A DNA stretch of 64,000 nucleotides from Bacillota bacterium. Its GTDB lineage: Bacteria; Bacillota; Desulfotomaculia; Desulfotomaculales; Ammonificaceae. Under the pieces are notes generated by a model. That model saw only the letters and a program-made list of their open reading frames with translations. It did no database searches and was not told where the DNA came from. Below, piece after piece: positions 16,493-25,299 of the stretch (within the stretch, counting starts at the first letter, position 1; each line of letters opens with the position of its first letter). The stretch covers positions 62,001-126,000 of the forward strand of contig JBFMBK010000006.1 in assembly GCA_040755295.1 (NCBI GenBank), read 5' to 3'. Position numbers and translations under genes: made by a program.

Positions 16493-17410
16493 TCACACAT
16501 CCATTCGCCCTGAAGCCGCCCATAACTGCTGAACAACCGTATAAGGAACAACCTCCGCCCCCAGGGGGAACCGATCGTCAGGGCCATGATAATCGGAACC
16601 CCCCGTGGCTATAAGTCCGCACCTACTGACAAACCTCCGGAAGACTGCCCGCTGCTCGGCGGTATGTTCAGGGTACTCCACCTCGATGCCGCCAAGTCCG
16701 GATCTCAACAGCTTATCAATGATTCCCTCGCTGTGAGTCAATCCGGGATGCGCCAACACCGACACGCCCCCGGCCTCCCTGATAAGACGTACGGCAGCAG
16801 CCGCAGGAAACCTCGCCCGCGGAACATATGCCGGACATTCCTTCCCCAGAAAACGGCGAAAGGCTTCTTCAATCGAATCCACGACCCCCATTTCCATAAG
16901 GACCCGGGCAATATGAGGCCTTCCAACAGCACCTTTACCGGCCAACGCCTCTATTCTTTCCTGTTCGATAGGCACCCCGTATTGGCGAAGGAGTCTTACG
17001 ATCTCGCCCATGCGCTCGCGCCGACGACGGTGCATTTCGCCAAGGGTTTCCAGCAATGCTCGGTTGTCCCGTTCGATAAAATAACCCAGTATGTGTACCT
17101 CTCGGTCACCGTCCTGGGTGCTCATTTCCACCCCCGGCACAACCACCAATCGTCCGGCGGCAGCCCGGACCGCTCTTTGAATGCCTTTTACCGTATCGTG
17201 ATCGGTAATCGCCACCGCCCCTAATCCGAGGGACAAAGCGCGGGAAACCACCTCTTCGGGGGTATCGGTGCCGTCCGACTCCGTCGTATGCACGTGCAGG
17301 TCGCAGGTGGAACCGTGCGGCGGGTTTTCCGGTATCGTCATGATGCGGCGCTTGACGCCTTCATGGTCAGCCGGAGTTTTATTTCCTGTATGCTTTATCC
17401 GGTAAGACAT
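16493..17410 (-). CDS. PHP-domain phosphoesterase (TrpH/YciV-like)
   Basis: A metal-dependent phosphoesterase of the polymerase-and-histidinol-phosphatase fold. Metal-binding motifs in order: DLHVHTTESDGT (near residue 37), AITDHDTV, VVPGVEMS, EVHILGYF, RPHIARVL, LAHPG and the C-terminal GGSDYHG. Relatives hydrolyse 3',5'-nucleoside bisphosphates or process RNA 5' ends; the exact substrate here is inferred only. The start may instead be the Met 23 codons downstream, as the first residues are poorly conserved and neither start has a strong site. Confidence 0.88.
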   Translation of the reverse strand: MSYRIKHTGNKTPADHEGVKRRIMTIPENPPHGSTCDLHVHTTESDGTDTPEEVVSRALSLGLGAVAITDHDTVKGIQRAVRAAAGRLVVVPGVEMSTQDGDREVHILGYFIERDNRALLETLGEMHRRRRERMGEIVRLLRQYGVPIEQERIEALAGKGAVGRPHIARVLMEMGVVDSIEEAFRRFLGKECPAYVPRARFPAAAAVRLIREAGGVSVLAHPGLTHSEGIIDKLLRSGLGGIEVEYPEHTAEQRAVFRRFVSRCGLIATGGSDYHGPDDRFPLGAEVVPYTVVQQLWAASGRMDV

Positions 17411-17434
17411 ACTCTACCATCCGCCAGTTGGCAT

Positions 17435-18433
17435 TTATGAACGCCATGTTGTATTAATTACCCGTAAAAAGTTATCTCCCAGCACCTTTCGGACTTCATC
17501 CTCCCGCCAGCCTCTTCCCAGAAGGCCGCAGGTTAACGCCGGGAAGGAGGCGGTATCTTCAAGTCCGGTCACCATGTAAGGCGCCCCGTCAAAATCCGAA
17601 CCTATGCCAACACAATCAACGCCGCCGACTGCGGCGATATGTTCAATGTGATCAATTAAACGGTCAAGGGTAGGTTTTCCCGGGTCCACAAAATCTGGCA
17701 CAAAATTTACTCCGATAACACCTCCGGTGCCCGCCAACGTTCGCACCTGCTCATCCGTAAGATTGCGAGGATGATCCCATATCATCCGGCTGTTGGAGTG
17801 AGAAGCGATAACAGGACCCCTGACCAACCGCATGACGTCCCAAAAACCCGCCGGCGCTAAGTGGGACACGTCAATCAACATGCCCAGCCGCTCCATTTCT
17901 GTAACTACCGCGCGGCCGAAGGAAGTGAGCCCTCCCCTTGTTTCACTCTCCCCGACGCCGTCCGCCAGTTCGTTGCGGCCGTTCCAGGTCAGGGTCAGGC
18001 AACGTACGCCTAACTGGTAGAGTGCCCGGAGCACGCCGGTGCTACCCTCAAGCATATGCCCCCCCTCCACGGAAAGGATTCCGGCGATCTTTTCGGAATC
18101 TATGGCGTTCCGAAGCTCTGTAAGATCCCGAACAGCGACCAGCTGTTCACCGGAGCCTTCGGTGAGACTGTAAAAAACGTCAATCTGTTCCATCACACTG
18201 CGTAAATACGTTCCGACGCAAAGCGGCGACACGAAGACCGCAAAAAGCTGGACATTCACCCCGCCTTGTTTCAGCCTCGGCAGATCCACATGCCCCTTGT
18301 CGCAGCTAACAAACGAAGAACCTTCCCGAGCAAGTACCGATAGGGTGTCACAATGGGCATCTACCAACAGCGCATTATAGTGGAAACCTAAACAGTTATC
18401 CGTCATACAAAAATAAAACCCCCTTTCCGGCAT
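17435..18433 (-). CDS. Membrane dipeptidase (peptidase family M19)
   Basis: A zinc dipeptidase of the renal-dipeptidase family, 332 aa, a TIM-barrel enzyme that cleaves dipeptides including D-amino-acid-containing ones. Metal ligands are visible in DAHCDTLS (HxD), SVEGGHML, IDVSHLA, ASHSNSR and GIGSDFDG. No signal peptide is seen, so it is probably cytoplasmic. The Met at codon 10 (18406) is an alternative start with AAAGGGGG upstream at long spacing. It lies 28 bp after spoVS on the same strand and may share its transcript. Confidence 0.9.
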   Translation of the reverse strand: MPERGFYFCMTDNCLGFHYNALLVDAHCDTLSVLAREGSSFVSCDKGHVDLPRLKQGGVNVQLFAVFVSPLCVGTYLRSVMEQIDVFYSLTEGSGEQLVAVRDLTELRNAIDSEKIAGILSVEGGHMLEGSTGVLRALYQLGVRCLTLTWNGRNELADGVGESETRGGLTSFGRAVVTEMERLGMLIDVSHLAPAGFWDVMRLVRGPVIASHSNSRMIWDHPRNLTDEQVRTLAGTGGVIGVNFVPDFVDPGKPTLDRLIDHIEHIAAVGGVDCVGIGSDFDGAPYMVTGLEDTASFPALTCGLLGRGWREDEVRKVLGDNFLRVINTTWRS

Positions 18434-18461
18434 ACCGGCAGGAGGTTGCTGGAAATAAACT

Positions 18462-18722
18462 CTAACGTGGTTCCACGATGATTTTTATGGCTGTTCTTTC
18501 TTCGCCGTCTATAATAACGTCGGTAAAAGCTGGTATACAAATAAGGTCCATCCCGCTTGGCGCGACAAACCCGCGGGCGATTGCTATCGCCTTCACCGCC
18601 TGGTTTATGGCACCGGCTCCAATGGCCTGTATTTCCGCAGAACCGCGCTCCCGCAACACACCAGCCAACGCCCCAGCCACAGAATTTGGATTAGATTTTG
18701 CTGAAACCTTTAGGACTTCCAT
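18462..18722 (-). CDS. spoVS: Stage V sporulation protein S
   Basis: The 86-aa protein MEVLKVSAKSNPNSVAGALAG is a near-textbook SpoVS, a small nucleic-acid-binding Alba-like fold needed for normal spore coat and septation timing. Conserved IQAIGAGAINQAVKAIAIARG is present. GGGAGG precedes the ATG. A good sigma-H-type promoter lies about 105 bp upstream, as expected for this gene. Confidence 0.96.
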   Translation of the reverse strand: MEVLKVSAKSNPNSVAGALAGVLRERGSAEIQAIGAGAINQAVKAIAIARGFVAPSGMDLICIPAFTDVIIDGEERTAIKIIVEPR

Positions 18723-18825
18723 TCCTTAACCTCCCTCTTTGTTGGAACCTAAAGCCTCAGCCGGCGGTGTAAAGACAGACCCTCTCTTTTCTTTACCCTT
18801 TCCCCGGCTTTTTCTATGAAAAACT

Positions 18826-18852
18826 ATATTCGCCAAGGAAAGGAAAATTCCT
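18826..18852 (-). promoter_or_regulatory. Putative sigma-H promoter of spoVS
   Basis: On the minus strand, AGGAATT (18846-18852) is followed after a short spacer by GCGAATAT (18826-18833), fitting the sigma-H pattern AGGA-AT ... GAAT. spoVS is sigma-H dependent in Bacillus subtilis, so position and function agree. Confidence 0.55.
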
Positions 18853-18925
18853 CCGGTACCTATGGAAAAAATTAAAACTTGACGCCTAAATTTAACATTG
18901 CTCCTGTTAAATGCTTAATTGTTCC

Positions 18926-19145
18926 TTAATATGTTATTATTAGTGCATTTCCATGTCTTACATCTTCCGGCCAATAGCTTTCAACAATCTTTAAGCCCTC
19001 CGTCAGTTCGTCACGCTCCACCCCCTATCGCAGTCGCCTCAACAAACAGCGGCCTCTCCGCCGCTGCCTCAACAATCCTTTGAGCAACGGTTTCCAAGAC
19101 CGCCACATCCTCCTCGGCTTCTGAATGAGGTAAGAGGTCCACCAT
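18926..19145 (-). pseudogene. Two tiny overlapping reading frames, possible remnant of a lost gene
   Basis: Frame 1 (19011-19145, 44 aa) contains VAVLETVAQRIVEAAAERP, which reads like real protein. Frame 2 (18926-19021, 31 aa, GTG start overlapping frame 1 by 11 bp) contains LKIVESYWPEDVRHGNALI, also protein-like. They could be one frameshifted 3' fragment or two coupled micro-genes. Neither has a convincing ribosome-binding site. I do not recognise the family. Confidence 0.3.
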
Positions 19146-19310
19146 TTGTAATTGTCACGGGAGTTCATGCGCGTCGAATCCCCGCTGGATAACCTCTGAC
19201 TTCCTACCTCCCAATTATCCGGTCATTTAAAAGCGGCCCGGTTTTTTTGATCTCTTTTTAATCAGCAGCGACAGCCTTTCCTACAATACTCGAGGCAAGC
19301 AACCGATTTC

Positions 19311-20567
19311 TCAGTGTCCGTGTGCCATCTCGGGCGTATCACCGATATCCGGCCCGGGGTCGTGCCCGTGATCATGGCCGTGCTCATGCTCATCGGGGAA
19401 GATCTTAAAGTTTTCCACGATGAAACAGTACGCAAGCAATAGGAAGGAAACCAGGCCGATGCTTATTGCGAATTCAACCCAGTACGGGAAGTAGTGGCCT
19501 TGCATTGCGTCACCCATGCTGGTGAAAACAACGTTCATCCGGTTCAGGATAAGACCGCCGACCATGAGCACAGCGGCGGTAACCAGGCCCGATACACTGT
19601 TCCTGATACTGGGTTTGGATATAAGAATGATCGGTACGACAACACCCAGCACGATTTCAACCAGAAAGAGGTTCGACTCGAGCGTACACGCAAACATATC
19701 CATAAAGTGCCCTCTGCAAATAAGGTCGACCATACGCAAAACAAAATACACAATCATGGCCCACATGCCGATTTTCATCACGGGAACGACGAGCGGCATT
19801 TCATGACGGAAATCCATCCTATACGCTTTGGCGGCGATGGAACCTTCCACGACACACATGGCCGCCCCGACATAGAACGCGGAAAGCACGAAAAACAGCC
19901 CTATCAGCATCGACCACCAAAGCGGGTTCTGCCGGTCGATCATGGCGATGTAGAGATTGCCAAGGGCCGACTGGTGGACACACGCAATCGTGATACCTAA
20001 GACAAACAGAACCGGAAGTATCTTATTGAACAAATCCCTTAACTTCGGTGCGTTAACACGCTCGAACACAATATGTCCCATTTGGAGTATTTGTACGTTT
20101 AGATAAAGTATCACACACCACAGGACAACAAAGAGCCAGGAATGATAACCCCAGAATACAAGCGGGCGCCAGAAATTGTACCAGCGACCAAGATCCATAA
20201 GAACCCCTATGCTCACGATAAGGTAGCCGAAAAGCGAGGTGATAAGCGCTGCACGCGCAATGTTCTTATACTTTTTAATGCCAAGGATATGCGCCAGAAA
20301 GGTGGTAAAAAAGCCGCCGGCCGCTAGAGCGATACCGCTTAAATCGTCGAAAGCTATCCACAAACCCCAGGGCCAGTTGTCGTTCAGGTTAGTAGCCGGG
20401 CCGAGACCACATATCAGCCGGTAAAATATGGCGAAAACCAAAAGCCCTACAAGGCCTAACGCCAGTGCCCGCCAGGGGGTCCACCGAAAATGCCATTTAC
20501 CACCGAAAAGCGAGTCGTAGCTTTTAAAATATTCGTTATCAAAGGTGGATGTGTCAACGTTCGCCAT
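19311..20567 (-). CDS. NrfD/HybB/PsrC-family membrane subunit, quinone-interacting
   Basis: A polytopic membrane protein, 418 aa, with about 10 hydrophobic segments. Recognisable HybB/NrfD features include WPWGLWIAFDDLSGIALAAGG near residue 63 and VHQSALGNL near 200. Such subunits carry no haem and exchange electrons between an adjacent Fe-S protein and menaquinone. The C-terminal tail is histidine-rich (EHEHGHDHGHD). It is the last gene of a three-gene unit with the Fe-S protein at 20611 and the formate-dehydrogenase-like protein at 21501. Confidence 0.9.
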   Translation of the reverse strand: MANVDTSTFDNEYFKSYDSLFGGKWHFRWTPWRALALGLVGLLVFAIFYRLICGLGPATNLNDNWPWGLWIAFDDLSGIALAAGGFFTTFLAHILGIKKYKNIARAALITSLFGYLIVSIGVLMDLGRWYNFWRPLVFWGYHSWLFVVLWCVILYLNVQILQMGHIVFERVNAPKLRDLFNKILPVLFVLGITIACVHQSALGNLYIAMIDRQNPLWWSMLIGLFFVLSAFYVGAAMCVVEGSIAAKAYRMDFRHEMPLVVPVMKIGMWAMIVYFVLRMVDLICRGHFMDMFACTLESNLFLVEIVLGVVVPIILISKPSIRNSVSGLVTAAVLMVGGLILNRMNVVFTSMGDAMQGHYFPYWVEFAISIGLVSFLLLAYCFIVENFKIFPDEHEHGHDHGHDPGPDIGDTPEMAHGH

Positions 20568-20610
20568 CCGAACTTTCGCCTCCTATCTGCTTTACCTCTT
20601 CCACAAGCCT

Positions 20611-21420
20611 TTAATGGCCCGCTTCCTGCTCGTCTTGCTTCTTTGTTGCGACGTAGAGAGTGGTCAGCGCCGCGCCCCATACCGCGGCCACTCCCACCGT
20701 CCACTTCAGCACGGTGTCTGTATATCCCGGCACAGGCTTGTCGGTGATTTGAGTCTTCATCCCAAGCTCTTCAAACGGCACATCGGAAATGTAGAGCAGC
20801 GACGTCCCGCCGACCTCATGCTCTCCATAGACGTGATTGATATAATCAACATGATGCTCTAAACCATTGTACTTACTACGAATTCTTTTATGCGCCTCTT
20901 CCAGTAGATCATTACGGTCACCGAATATTACCGCCTTCGTGGGGCATGCTGCCACGCATGCCGGCGGAGCGCCTATATTCGCCCGCTCCGGGGCGCACAT
21001 GCGGCACTTCATTACCTCGGGGAACAACTCATTCCATTGGTATTTAGGAATGCTGAAGGGGCAGCCCATCATGCAGTAACGGCAACCGACACACCGGGAG
21101 CGGCGGTAGAGAACGGGACCCTCCGGTGTTTTATAAAAGGCATGCGCGAAACAAACCGCTTCACAGGTAGGCCGCTCGCAATGAAAACAGGAACGCCGCA
21201 CAAACCGCCACGCAACCCTGCCTCTCTTATCAGTAACTATATGGTGGTTCATCCTAAGCAACGTATTGCCGGTAAGAGGCGCCGGTGTATCCCAGTTTGT
21301 ACTCTCGTGCCTCCTGTCCAAATCGCTGTCCAGTGGCAGGTTGTTGTATTGCTTACAGGCCGCCTGGCAGGCACGGCACCCTATACACTTGGTTACATCA
21401 AATAAGAGTCCATAACCCAC
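20611..21420 (-). CDS. Four-cluster 4Fe-4S ferredoxin subunit with C-terminal anchor (HybA/FdnH-like)
   Basis: The electron-transfer subunit of the complex, 269 aa. Four cysteine clusters are visible: CIGCRACQAAC (about 12-22), CFHCERPTCEAVC (about 83-95), CVGCRYCMMGCP (about 113-124) and CRMC ... CVAACP (about 142-167). A single membrane helix near residue 236-256 (VLKWTVGVAAVWGAALTTLY) anchors it, as in HybA and FdnH. There is no twin-arginine signal of its own. The start is GTG with GGAGGTG upstream. It should pass electrons between the subunit at 21501 and the NrfD-like quinone site. Confidence 0.9.
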   Translation of the reverse strand: MGYGLLFDVTKCIGCRACQAACKQYNNLPLDSDLDRRHESTNWDTPAPLTGNTLLRMNHHIVTDKRGRVAWRFVRRSCFHCERPTCEAVCFAHAFYKTPEGPVLYRRSRCVGCRYCMMGCPFSIPKYQWNELFPEVMKCRMCAPERANIGAPPACVAACPTKAVIFGDRNDLLEEAHKRIRSKYNGLEHHVDYINHVYGEHEVGGTSLLYISDVPFEELGMKTQITDKPVPGYTDTVLKWTVGVAAVWGAALTTLYVATKKQDEQEAGH

Positions 21421-21500
21421 TAATCACACCTCCAATTGTAGAACGCTACCGGCGGCGTTTCCGTTAGTCAAACAAAGCCGCCTTCCATAACAATTACGGT

Positions 21501-22790
21501 TTACCGGAGCAATTTAAAACCCCACTCCCCGCCGAAACCCCGGCGCATTGAAGGAATTTCTGTTTCCGTCCAGTAACCTGAAAACGGCGGTACCGTCGGC
21601 CCGCCAAGAAAACCATTATTACTTGAGGAGTCCCTGTTAATTTCATGAGCGACCATCTTTACGTCCGGCAAGGTATCCCCCGTGTAATCCCAACTCAAGT
21701 TCAGGATCGGCTCCGGAAAGAGACCGTCCCCACGGTACTGTTCACACAACTCCCTATAAAGCCGGTCCATAATCCAGAGCGGTACCCTTGCCTGTCCACG
21801 CGGTCCCACCGCTTCGGTACACCACTGCACCCAATGGCCGCCACTGGCCAACGAACCGGTTTTCTCCCAGGGTGCCGCAGCCGGAAGAATGAAGATCTCG
21901 GATCGGGGGCAGGCCATAGCGATTTTCTCACGTTCCTCCAAGAATGTCTCTTCTGATCTGAACCAGTTGACATAAACCAACCAGTCAAGGCTGCCGATAG
22001 AACGCAGCACCTTCCCTGCCGGTTCCTCAGGTAATGAACCACCTCCCCAGATAAACAGTCCATTAAAAATACTTTCCTGTAACCGACCCGAAATGTCCAC
22101 CTCTTCAGGTTTTGGCAGCCAATGATCGGCAGCCGCCCCGCCTCCCGCCACGCTGTCGTACCACGACATGAACAGGTTTTCTCCGGCGGCTTTCAAATGA
22201 TCCATAAAAGTTAAAACACCTGGCTGCCCGCTACCGGTTTGGCCGGCTTCGACTCCAAGTGCTTTAAACAGTTTATACAGTAAATACGTTTCCTCGTTGT
22301 TGAGTCCAGCGTGATCAAAGATGCACCCGATACCCTGTGCCTGTCTTAGTTTCGTGTTGAAAAAGACGTCCCTGGTTTCTTTTACACGCCGGGCAATGGA
22401 ACGCAACACATTTCCCCAGTCACCGACCTCCCATGCGTCCGCGCCGGCCGGCCGATGCAGCAGCTCCGGCATCCATTTCTCAGGGTGCAACCCACTCGAG
22501 GTATATAGTTCAAAAAGGGTCTCTGCATCTTCACACAAAAACCCTTCGTTTGCCGGGTGATCAGGGTCGCCTTCATAGCCGATCACTTTGCCGTCCCGTA
22601 CCGTTAACAAAACACCGCAACCGCGGTCGCATTCGCAACAAACGGTGGCAACCTCTTTCCCTCTACGCAAATCCGGCCTTACCCAACCGGCATCCGTCCG
22701 GGACTCATCGGTATTCCGCTTTCGCTCGTCGGATACCGCAGCCAACCCGCCGAGGCTCTTGAAGAACTCCCTCCGCGAGATTTTCTTCAA
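21501..22790 (-). CDS. Shortened formate-dehydrogenase-like molybdopterin-family protein lacking the catalytic core
   Basis: This 429-aa protein begins with SRREFFKSLG, a twin-arginine-like motif followed by only a short hydrophobic run. It then has the N-terminal [4Fe-4S] motif CCECDRGCG (near 51) with GDPDHPANEGFLC. Later segments parallel formate dehydrogenase alpha: LNNEETYLLYKLFKALG (near 165), LDWLVYVNWF and SGGHWVQWCTEAVGP. The stretch that normally holds the Sec/Cys-Mo site and most of both pterin-binding domains is absent, as is the C-terminal domain. The frame is intact. It probably works as an Fe-S conduit or scaffold, in the way QrcB lacks a molybdenum site. The start is TTG. Confidence 0.8.
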   Translation of the reverse strand: MKKISRREFFKSLGGLAAVSDERKRNTDESRTDAGWVRPDLRRGKEVATVCCECDRGCGVLLTVRDGKVIGYEGDPDHPANEGFLCEDAETLFELYTSSGLHPEKWMPELLHRPAGADAWEVGDWGNVLRSIARRVKETRDVFFNTKLRQAQGIGCIFDHAGLNNEETYLLYKLFKALGVEAGQTGSGQPGVLTFMDHLKAAGENLFMSWYDSVAGGGAAADHWLPKPEEVDISGRLQESIFNGLFIWGGGSLPEEPAGKVLRSIGSLDWLVYVNWFRSEETFLEEREKIAMACPRSEIFILPAAAPWEKTGSLASGGHWVQWCTEAVGPRGQARVPLWIMDRLYRELCEQYRGDGLFPEPILNLSWDYTGDTLPDVKMVAHEINRDSSSNNGFLGGPTVPPFSGYWTETEIPSMRRGFGGEWGFKLLR

Positions 22791-22860
22791 CCCTGAACAC
22801 CCTCTTTCTTTATCTCTCTTTCCCCTTAGGAAAGGGTGGTCAGAAAAACTCGAACCTTAA

Positions 22861-23069
22861 TTACGTTCGCCCGTCCACCGGCAAGCAACACTTAAAAAAG
22901 CCAAGAAGCCTACTCTGGAAGTTACCGGCCTAAGACTGGGGATTTGTAGTTAATTCATATAAAAGCTCCCCGCCTCTTGCCGTTTTCTTTCACTTCCAAA
23001 TCAGCCGGGGTACATTCGGGTCGGGAGTGAGCAAAATGCGCCCTCAAACCGCTAGTAGATATTTTTTTC
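22861..23069. other. Leader region of the formate-dehydrogenase-like unit
   Basis: About 280 bp separate the promoter at 23070-23098 from the first gene. I see no gene, known riboswitch or strong hairpin in it. Confidence 0.3.
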
Positions 23070-23098
23070 ACTATACCATTGTCTAGCTTATTAGTCAA
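23070..23098 (-). promoter_or_regulatory. Sigma-A promoter of the MopB-FeS-NrfD unit
   Basis: On the minus strand, TTGACT (23093-23098), a 17-bp spacer and TATAGT (23070-23075). Confidence 0.7.
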
Positions 23099-23265
23099 TA
23101 AAAACGGAACGTCGAACCGCATCGGAAGGTTCTTAAACCGAAAAAAGGATCCCTCCCGCCTGACGTTATTTCCTTTAAAAGATATATGCCGGTCGAAGGG
23201 CGTGGAAACCTACATCCCGGAGGCCGCTGTAGAAAACCAAAAACACTTCCGGTTTTATTAAAAGG

Positions 23266-23293
23266 GCAAAAAAAACCTCCCATTTGGGGAGGC
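23266..23293 (-). terminator. Rho-independent terminator after the DsrK-like gene at 23320
   Basis: On the minus strand, CCTCCC (23287-23292) and GGGAGG (23276-23281) form a stem followed by eight T. Confidence 0.88.
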
Positions 23294-23319
23294 CGGAGTC
23301 ATTTCTTCTCTGAAACAGG

Positions 23320-24951
23320 TTAGTGGAAGTCGTCAGGTTCAAGAAAAGGCCGGTCGATACCAATCATGGAATTCACCATCAGTTCTACAAGACCTCCGTA
23401 ATTAATGTTGTATTTTTCCCAGAGCTTGTAGTGATCGATGGCGTCCCTGATCGCCCCTTTGCAGTTGGAGCAGGGGGCACACAGGTATTTGTAGGGGTAG
23501 GCACCGGGGTCGAGTTCGTTCTTAAAAGCCTGCAGAGTCTGATGCATTTTTACCCGCGTGGAAACCTTGTTCCGCCACTGCGGGAAGTTATACGACTGCA
23601 TTATGGCCAGTCCCCCGCCGCCGCCGCAGCAATAGTTGTATACACCATTCGGCGCCATTTCCCTGAATTTGGGGGCGATAGCCCTTAGGGCCAGACGTTG
23701 AGGTTTCACAATCCCCATCATCCGTACCATGTTGCACGGATCGTGTAACGTTACCGGAAAGTCATTCCTGCTTGGATCAAACTTTAAAGCACCGCTTCTT
23801 ATGATCTCCCACAACAGCGGCAGACAGCTTTCCCGCGGCATCTCCGAACTGGAAAGGCTGCCGGTCAGCACCCTGTCCGCGACGACGACATAAGCCTTGG
23901 TGGCGTGTCCGCATTCCCCGATTACCACCTTTTTGACCCCTAGTTGTTTGGCGGTTTTCGTATGCCTGGTCGCCACCCGCGCCAGTTCAATATCGTCGTT
24001 CCAGAGACCGTAATTAACCGCATCGTAGGCAACTGCCTCACTCGATAGCGTCCAGCTTATCCCGGCCGCCTCGAAGAGGATAGCGAAGGCCTCGGGATTT
24101 TCCGGCCAAGACAGGTACTCACCGGCATTGTGGATCAGAAGCATGTCCGCGCCTTTCTTATCCACCGGAATCTTTACTGTCTTGCCGATCCTGTCGCCGA
24201 TATCTTCCTCCATGAACGCAACGGTTTCCTTAAAGCCCGAAGGACTCATGCCGGTCGAAGAACCAACTCGTAAGTGCTGCACGCAGCCCTTATCCAGTAT
24301 CTCAACCGGAGCGATATAGAACTCCTGGCTGAACAGTTTCCTGAGCTCCCTGTTGATCGCGCCGTTATCGATCCCCATGGGACATCTCTGGGCGCACCTC
24401 CTGCATATGGTGCACCGGTGGCACGACTCGGCAAGCCGCAGTACCGTTCGCCAGTTAAGGTCTATATCGGCGCCGACAAAACGGCCGAGAAGCTTTCCCT
24501 CCGGAGTGAAGTATCTCTTCCATATCCTTCTTAAAATCTCTGACCGATAAGTGGGGCGATAAATTTCCTGCCTGCCGCTCCCAATATAGGCGTGACAGGC
24601 GTCAGAACAGGTCTGGCACTTTACGCAGTAGTCCATGGAAAGGCGGAGCGTTTGAACGAAGGTCCAGCTTTCTTGAGGATCGAACAGCTTCTGAAGACCG
24701 CTTAAAAACTTGTGAACGAGAGTATCTTCTTCCTGCTTATTTTTCGGCTTGGGAAGACCCATGTCGGTATGTCCGTCGAAGCTCAAATCATATTCGTCCC
24801 ACCACCTTTCCGGCGGCGCTTTCATGGGATTCTCGACCCCAAGATCCGGAACATCCATCAGGTCATCCACCGTTAAAGAAACGAGAGGTTCGTCGCCCGG
24901 CCTGGAGATATCTCTTAGTTTTATCCCCTTCTTAACTGCGGCAACTCCCAT
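23320..24951 (-). CDS. DsrK/HdrD-like CCG-domain iron-sulfur protein, unpaired copy (K4)
   Basis: A cytoplasmic Fe-S protein, 543 aa. Two ferredoxin-type motifs, CVKCQTCSDAC (near 112) and CTICRRCAQRC (near 180), are followed by a CCG domain: HDPC, NYCCGGGGG and CAPCSNC in the last third bind the catalytic [4Fe-4S] site used on disulfide or trisulfide substrates. Unlike the other three copies it has no NarI-like partner directly upstream. It has its own promoter and terminator. It is closest to K3 (25300): both share AYDAVNYGLWNDD. It may use a membrane partner from another unit or the NrfD complex downstream. Confidence 0.88.
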   Translation of the reverse strand: MGVAAVKKGIKLRDISRPGDEPLVSLTVDDLMDVPDLGVENPMKAPPERWWDEYDLSFDGHTDMGLPKPKNKQEEDTLVHKFLSGLQKLFDPQESWTFVQTLRLSMDYCVKCQTCSDACHAYIGSGRQEIYRPTYRSEILRRIWKRYFTPEGKLLGRFVGADIDLNWRTVLRLAESCHRCTICRRCAQRCPMGIDNGAINRELRKLFSQEFYIAPVEILDKGCVQHLRVGSSTGMSPSGFKETVAFMEEDIGDRIGKTVKIPVDKKGADMLLIHNAGEYLSWPENPEAFAILFEAAGISWTLSSEAVAYDAVNYGLWNDDIELARVATRHTKTAKQLGVKKVVIGECGHATKAYVVVADRVLTGSLSSSEMPRESCLPLLWEIIRSGALKFDPSRNDFPVTLHDPCNMVRMMGIVKPQRLALRAIAPKFREMAPNGVYNYCCGGGGGLAIMQSYNFPQWRNKVSTRVKMHQTLQAFKNELDPGAYPYKYLCAPCSNCKGAIRDAIDHYKLWEKYNINYGGLVELMVNSMIGIDRPFLEPDDFH

Positions 24952-25046
24952 ATTTTTCCCTCCCTCTCCCCTTATTATGCTTAATCGTTTGATTCCGATT
25001 CGGAGACTCCACCCCCCCTATGACGGTAGTTAGTTTACATATGCCC

Positions 25047-25074
25047 ATTATATCACTCTTGCGCGGCAGGTCAA
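25047..25074 (-). promoter_or_regulatory. Sigma-A promoter of the K4 gene
   Basis: On the minus strand, TTGACC (25069-25074), a 16-bp spacer and TATAAT (25047-25052), about 95 bp before the start. Confidence 0.7.
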
Positions 25075-25158
25075 TATCTTTACATAAGTTCATAACGGTT
25101 ATTTTTTACACCGTCAGGAGAGCGCACTGCGTCTCACTTTTCACCACTTGCTATCATT

Positions 25159-25200
25159 CTTTCATAAACCAAAGGTGGGCAAAACCCACCTAAGTGAAAG
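25159..25200. ncRNA. Unassigned hairpin between the K3 terminator and the K4 promoter
   Basis: A perfect 7-bp stem, AGGTGGG (25173-25179) / CCCACCT (25185-25191) with loop CAAAA, sits inside an outer pair CTTTCA (25159-25164) / TGAAAG (25195-25200). No reading frame explains it. It could be a small RNA, a leader element or a repeat remnant; the class is a guess. Confidence 0.25.
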
Positions 25201-25245
25201 AGCTTCCTTCAGCCCATCAGCTCGATAGACGTGCCGGGCACACCA

Positions 25246-25275
25246 ATAAAAAAACCTCCCCGGACGGGGAGGTTA
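25246..25275 (-). terminator. Rho-independent terminator after the DsrK-like gene K3
   Basis: AACCTCCCC and GGGGAGGTT pair around a 4-nt loop; on the minus strand the stem is followed by a T run. Confidence 0.92.
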
Positions 25276-25299
25276 AAGACTCAAGGATACTTATAAATC

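Noticed and set aside
21501-22790. Selenocysteine-containing formate dehydrogenase
   Set aside because: No in-frame TGA and no Sec/Cys-Mo site region; the matching segment is deleted, so it cannot be a standard formate dehydrogenase.
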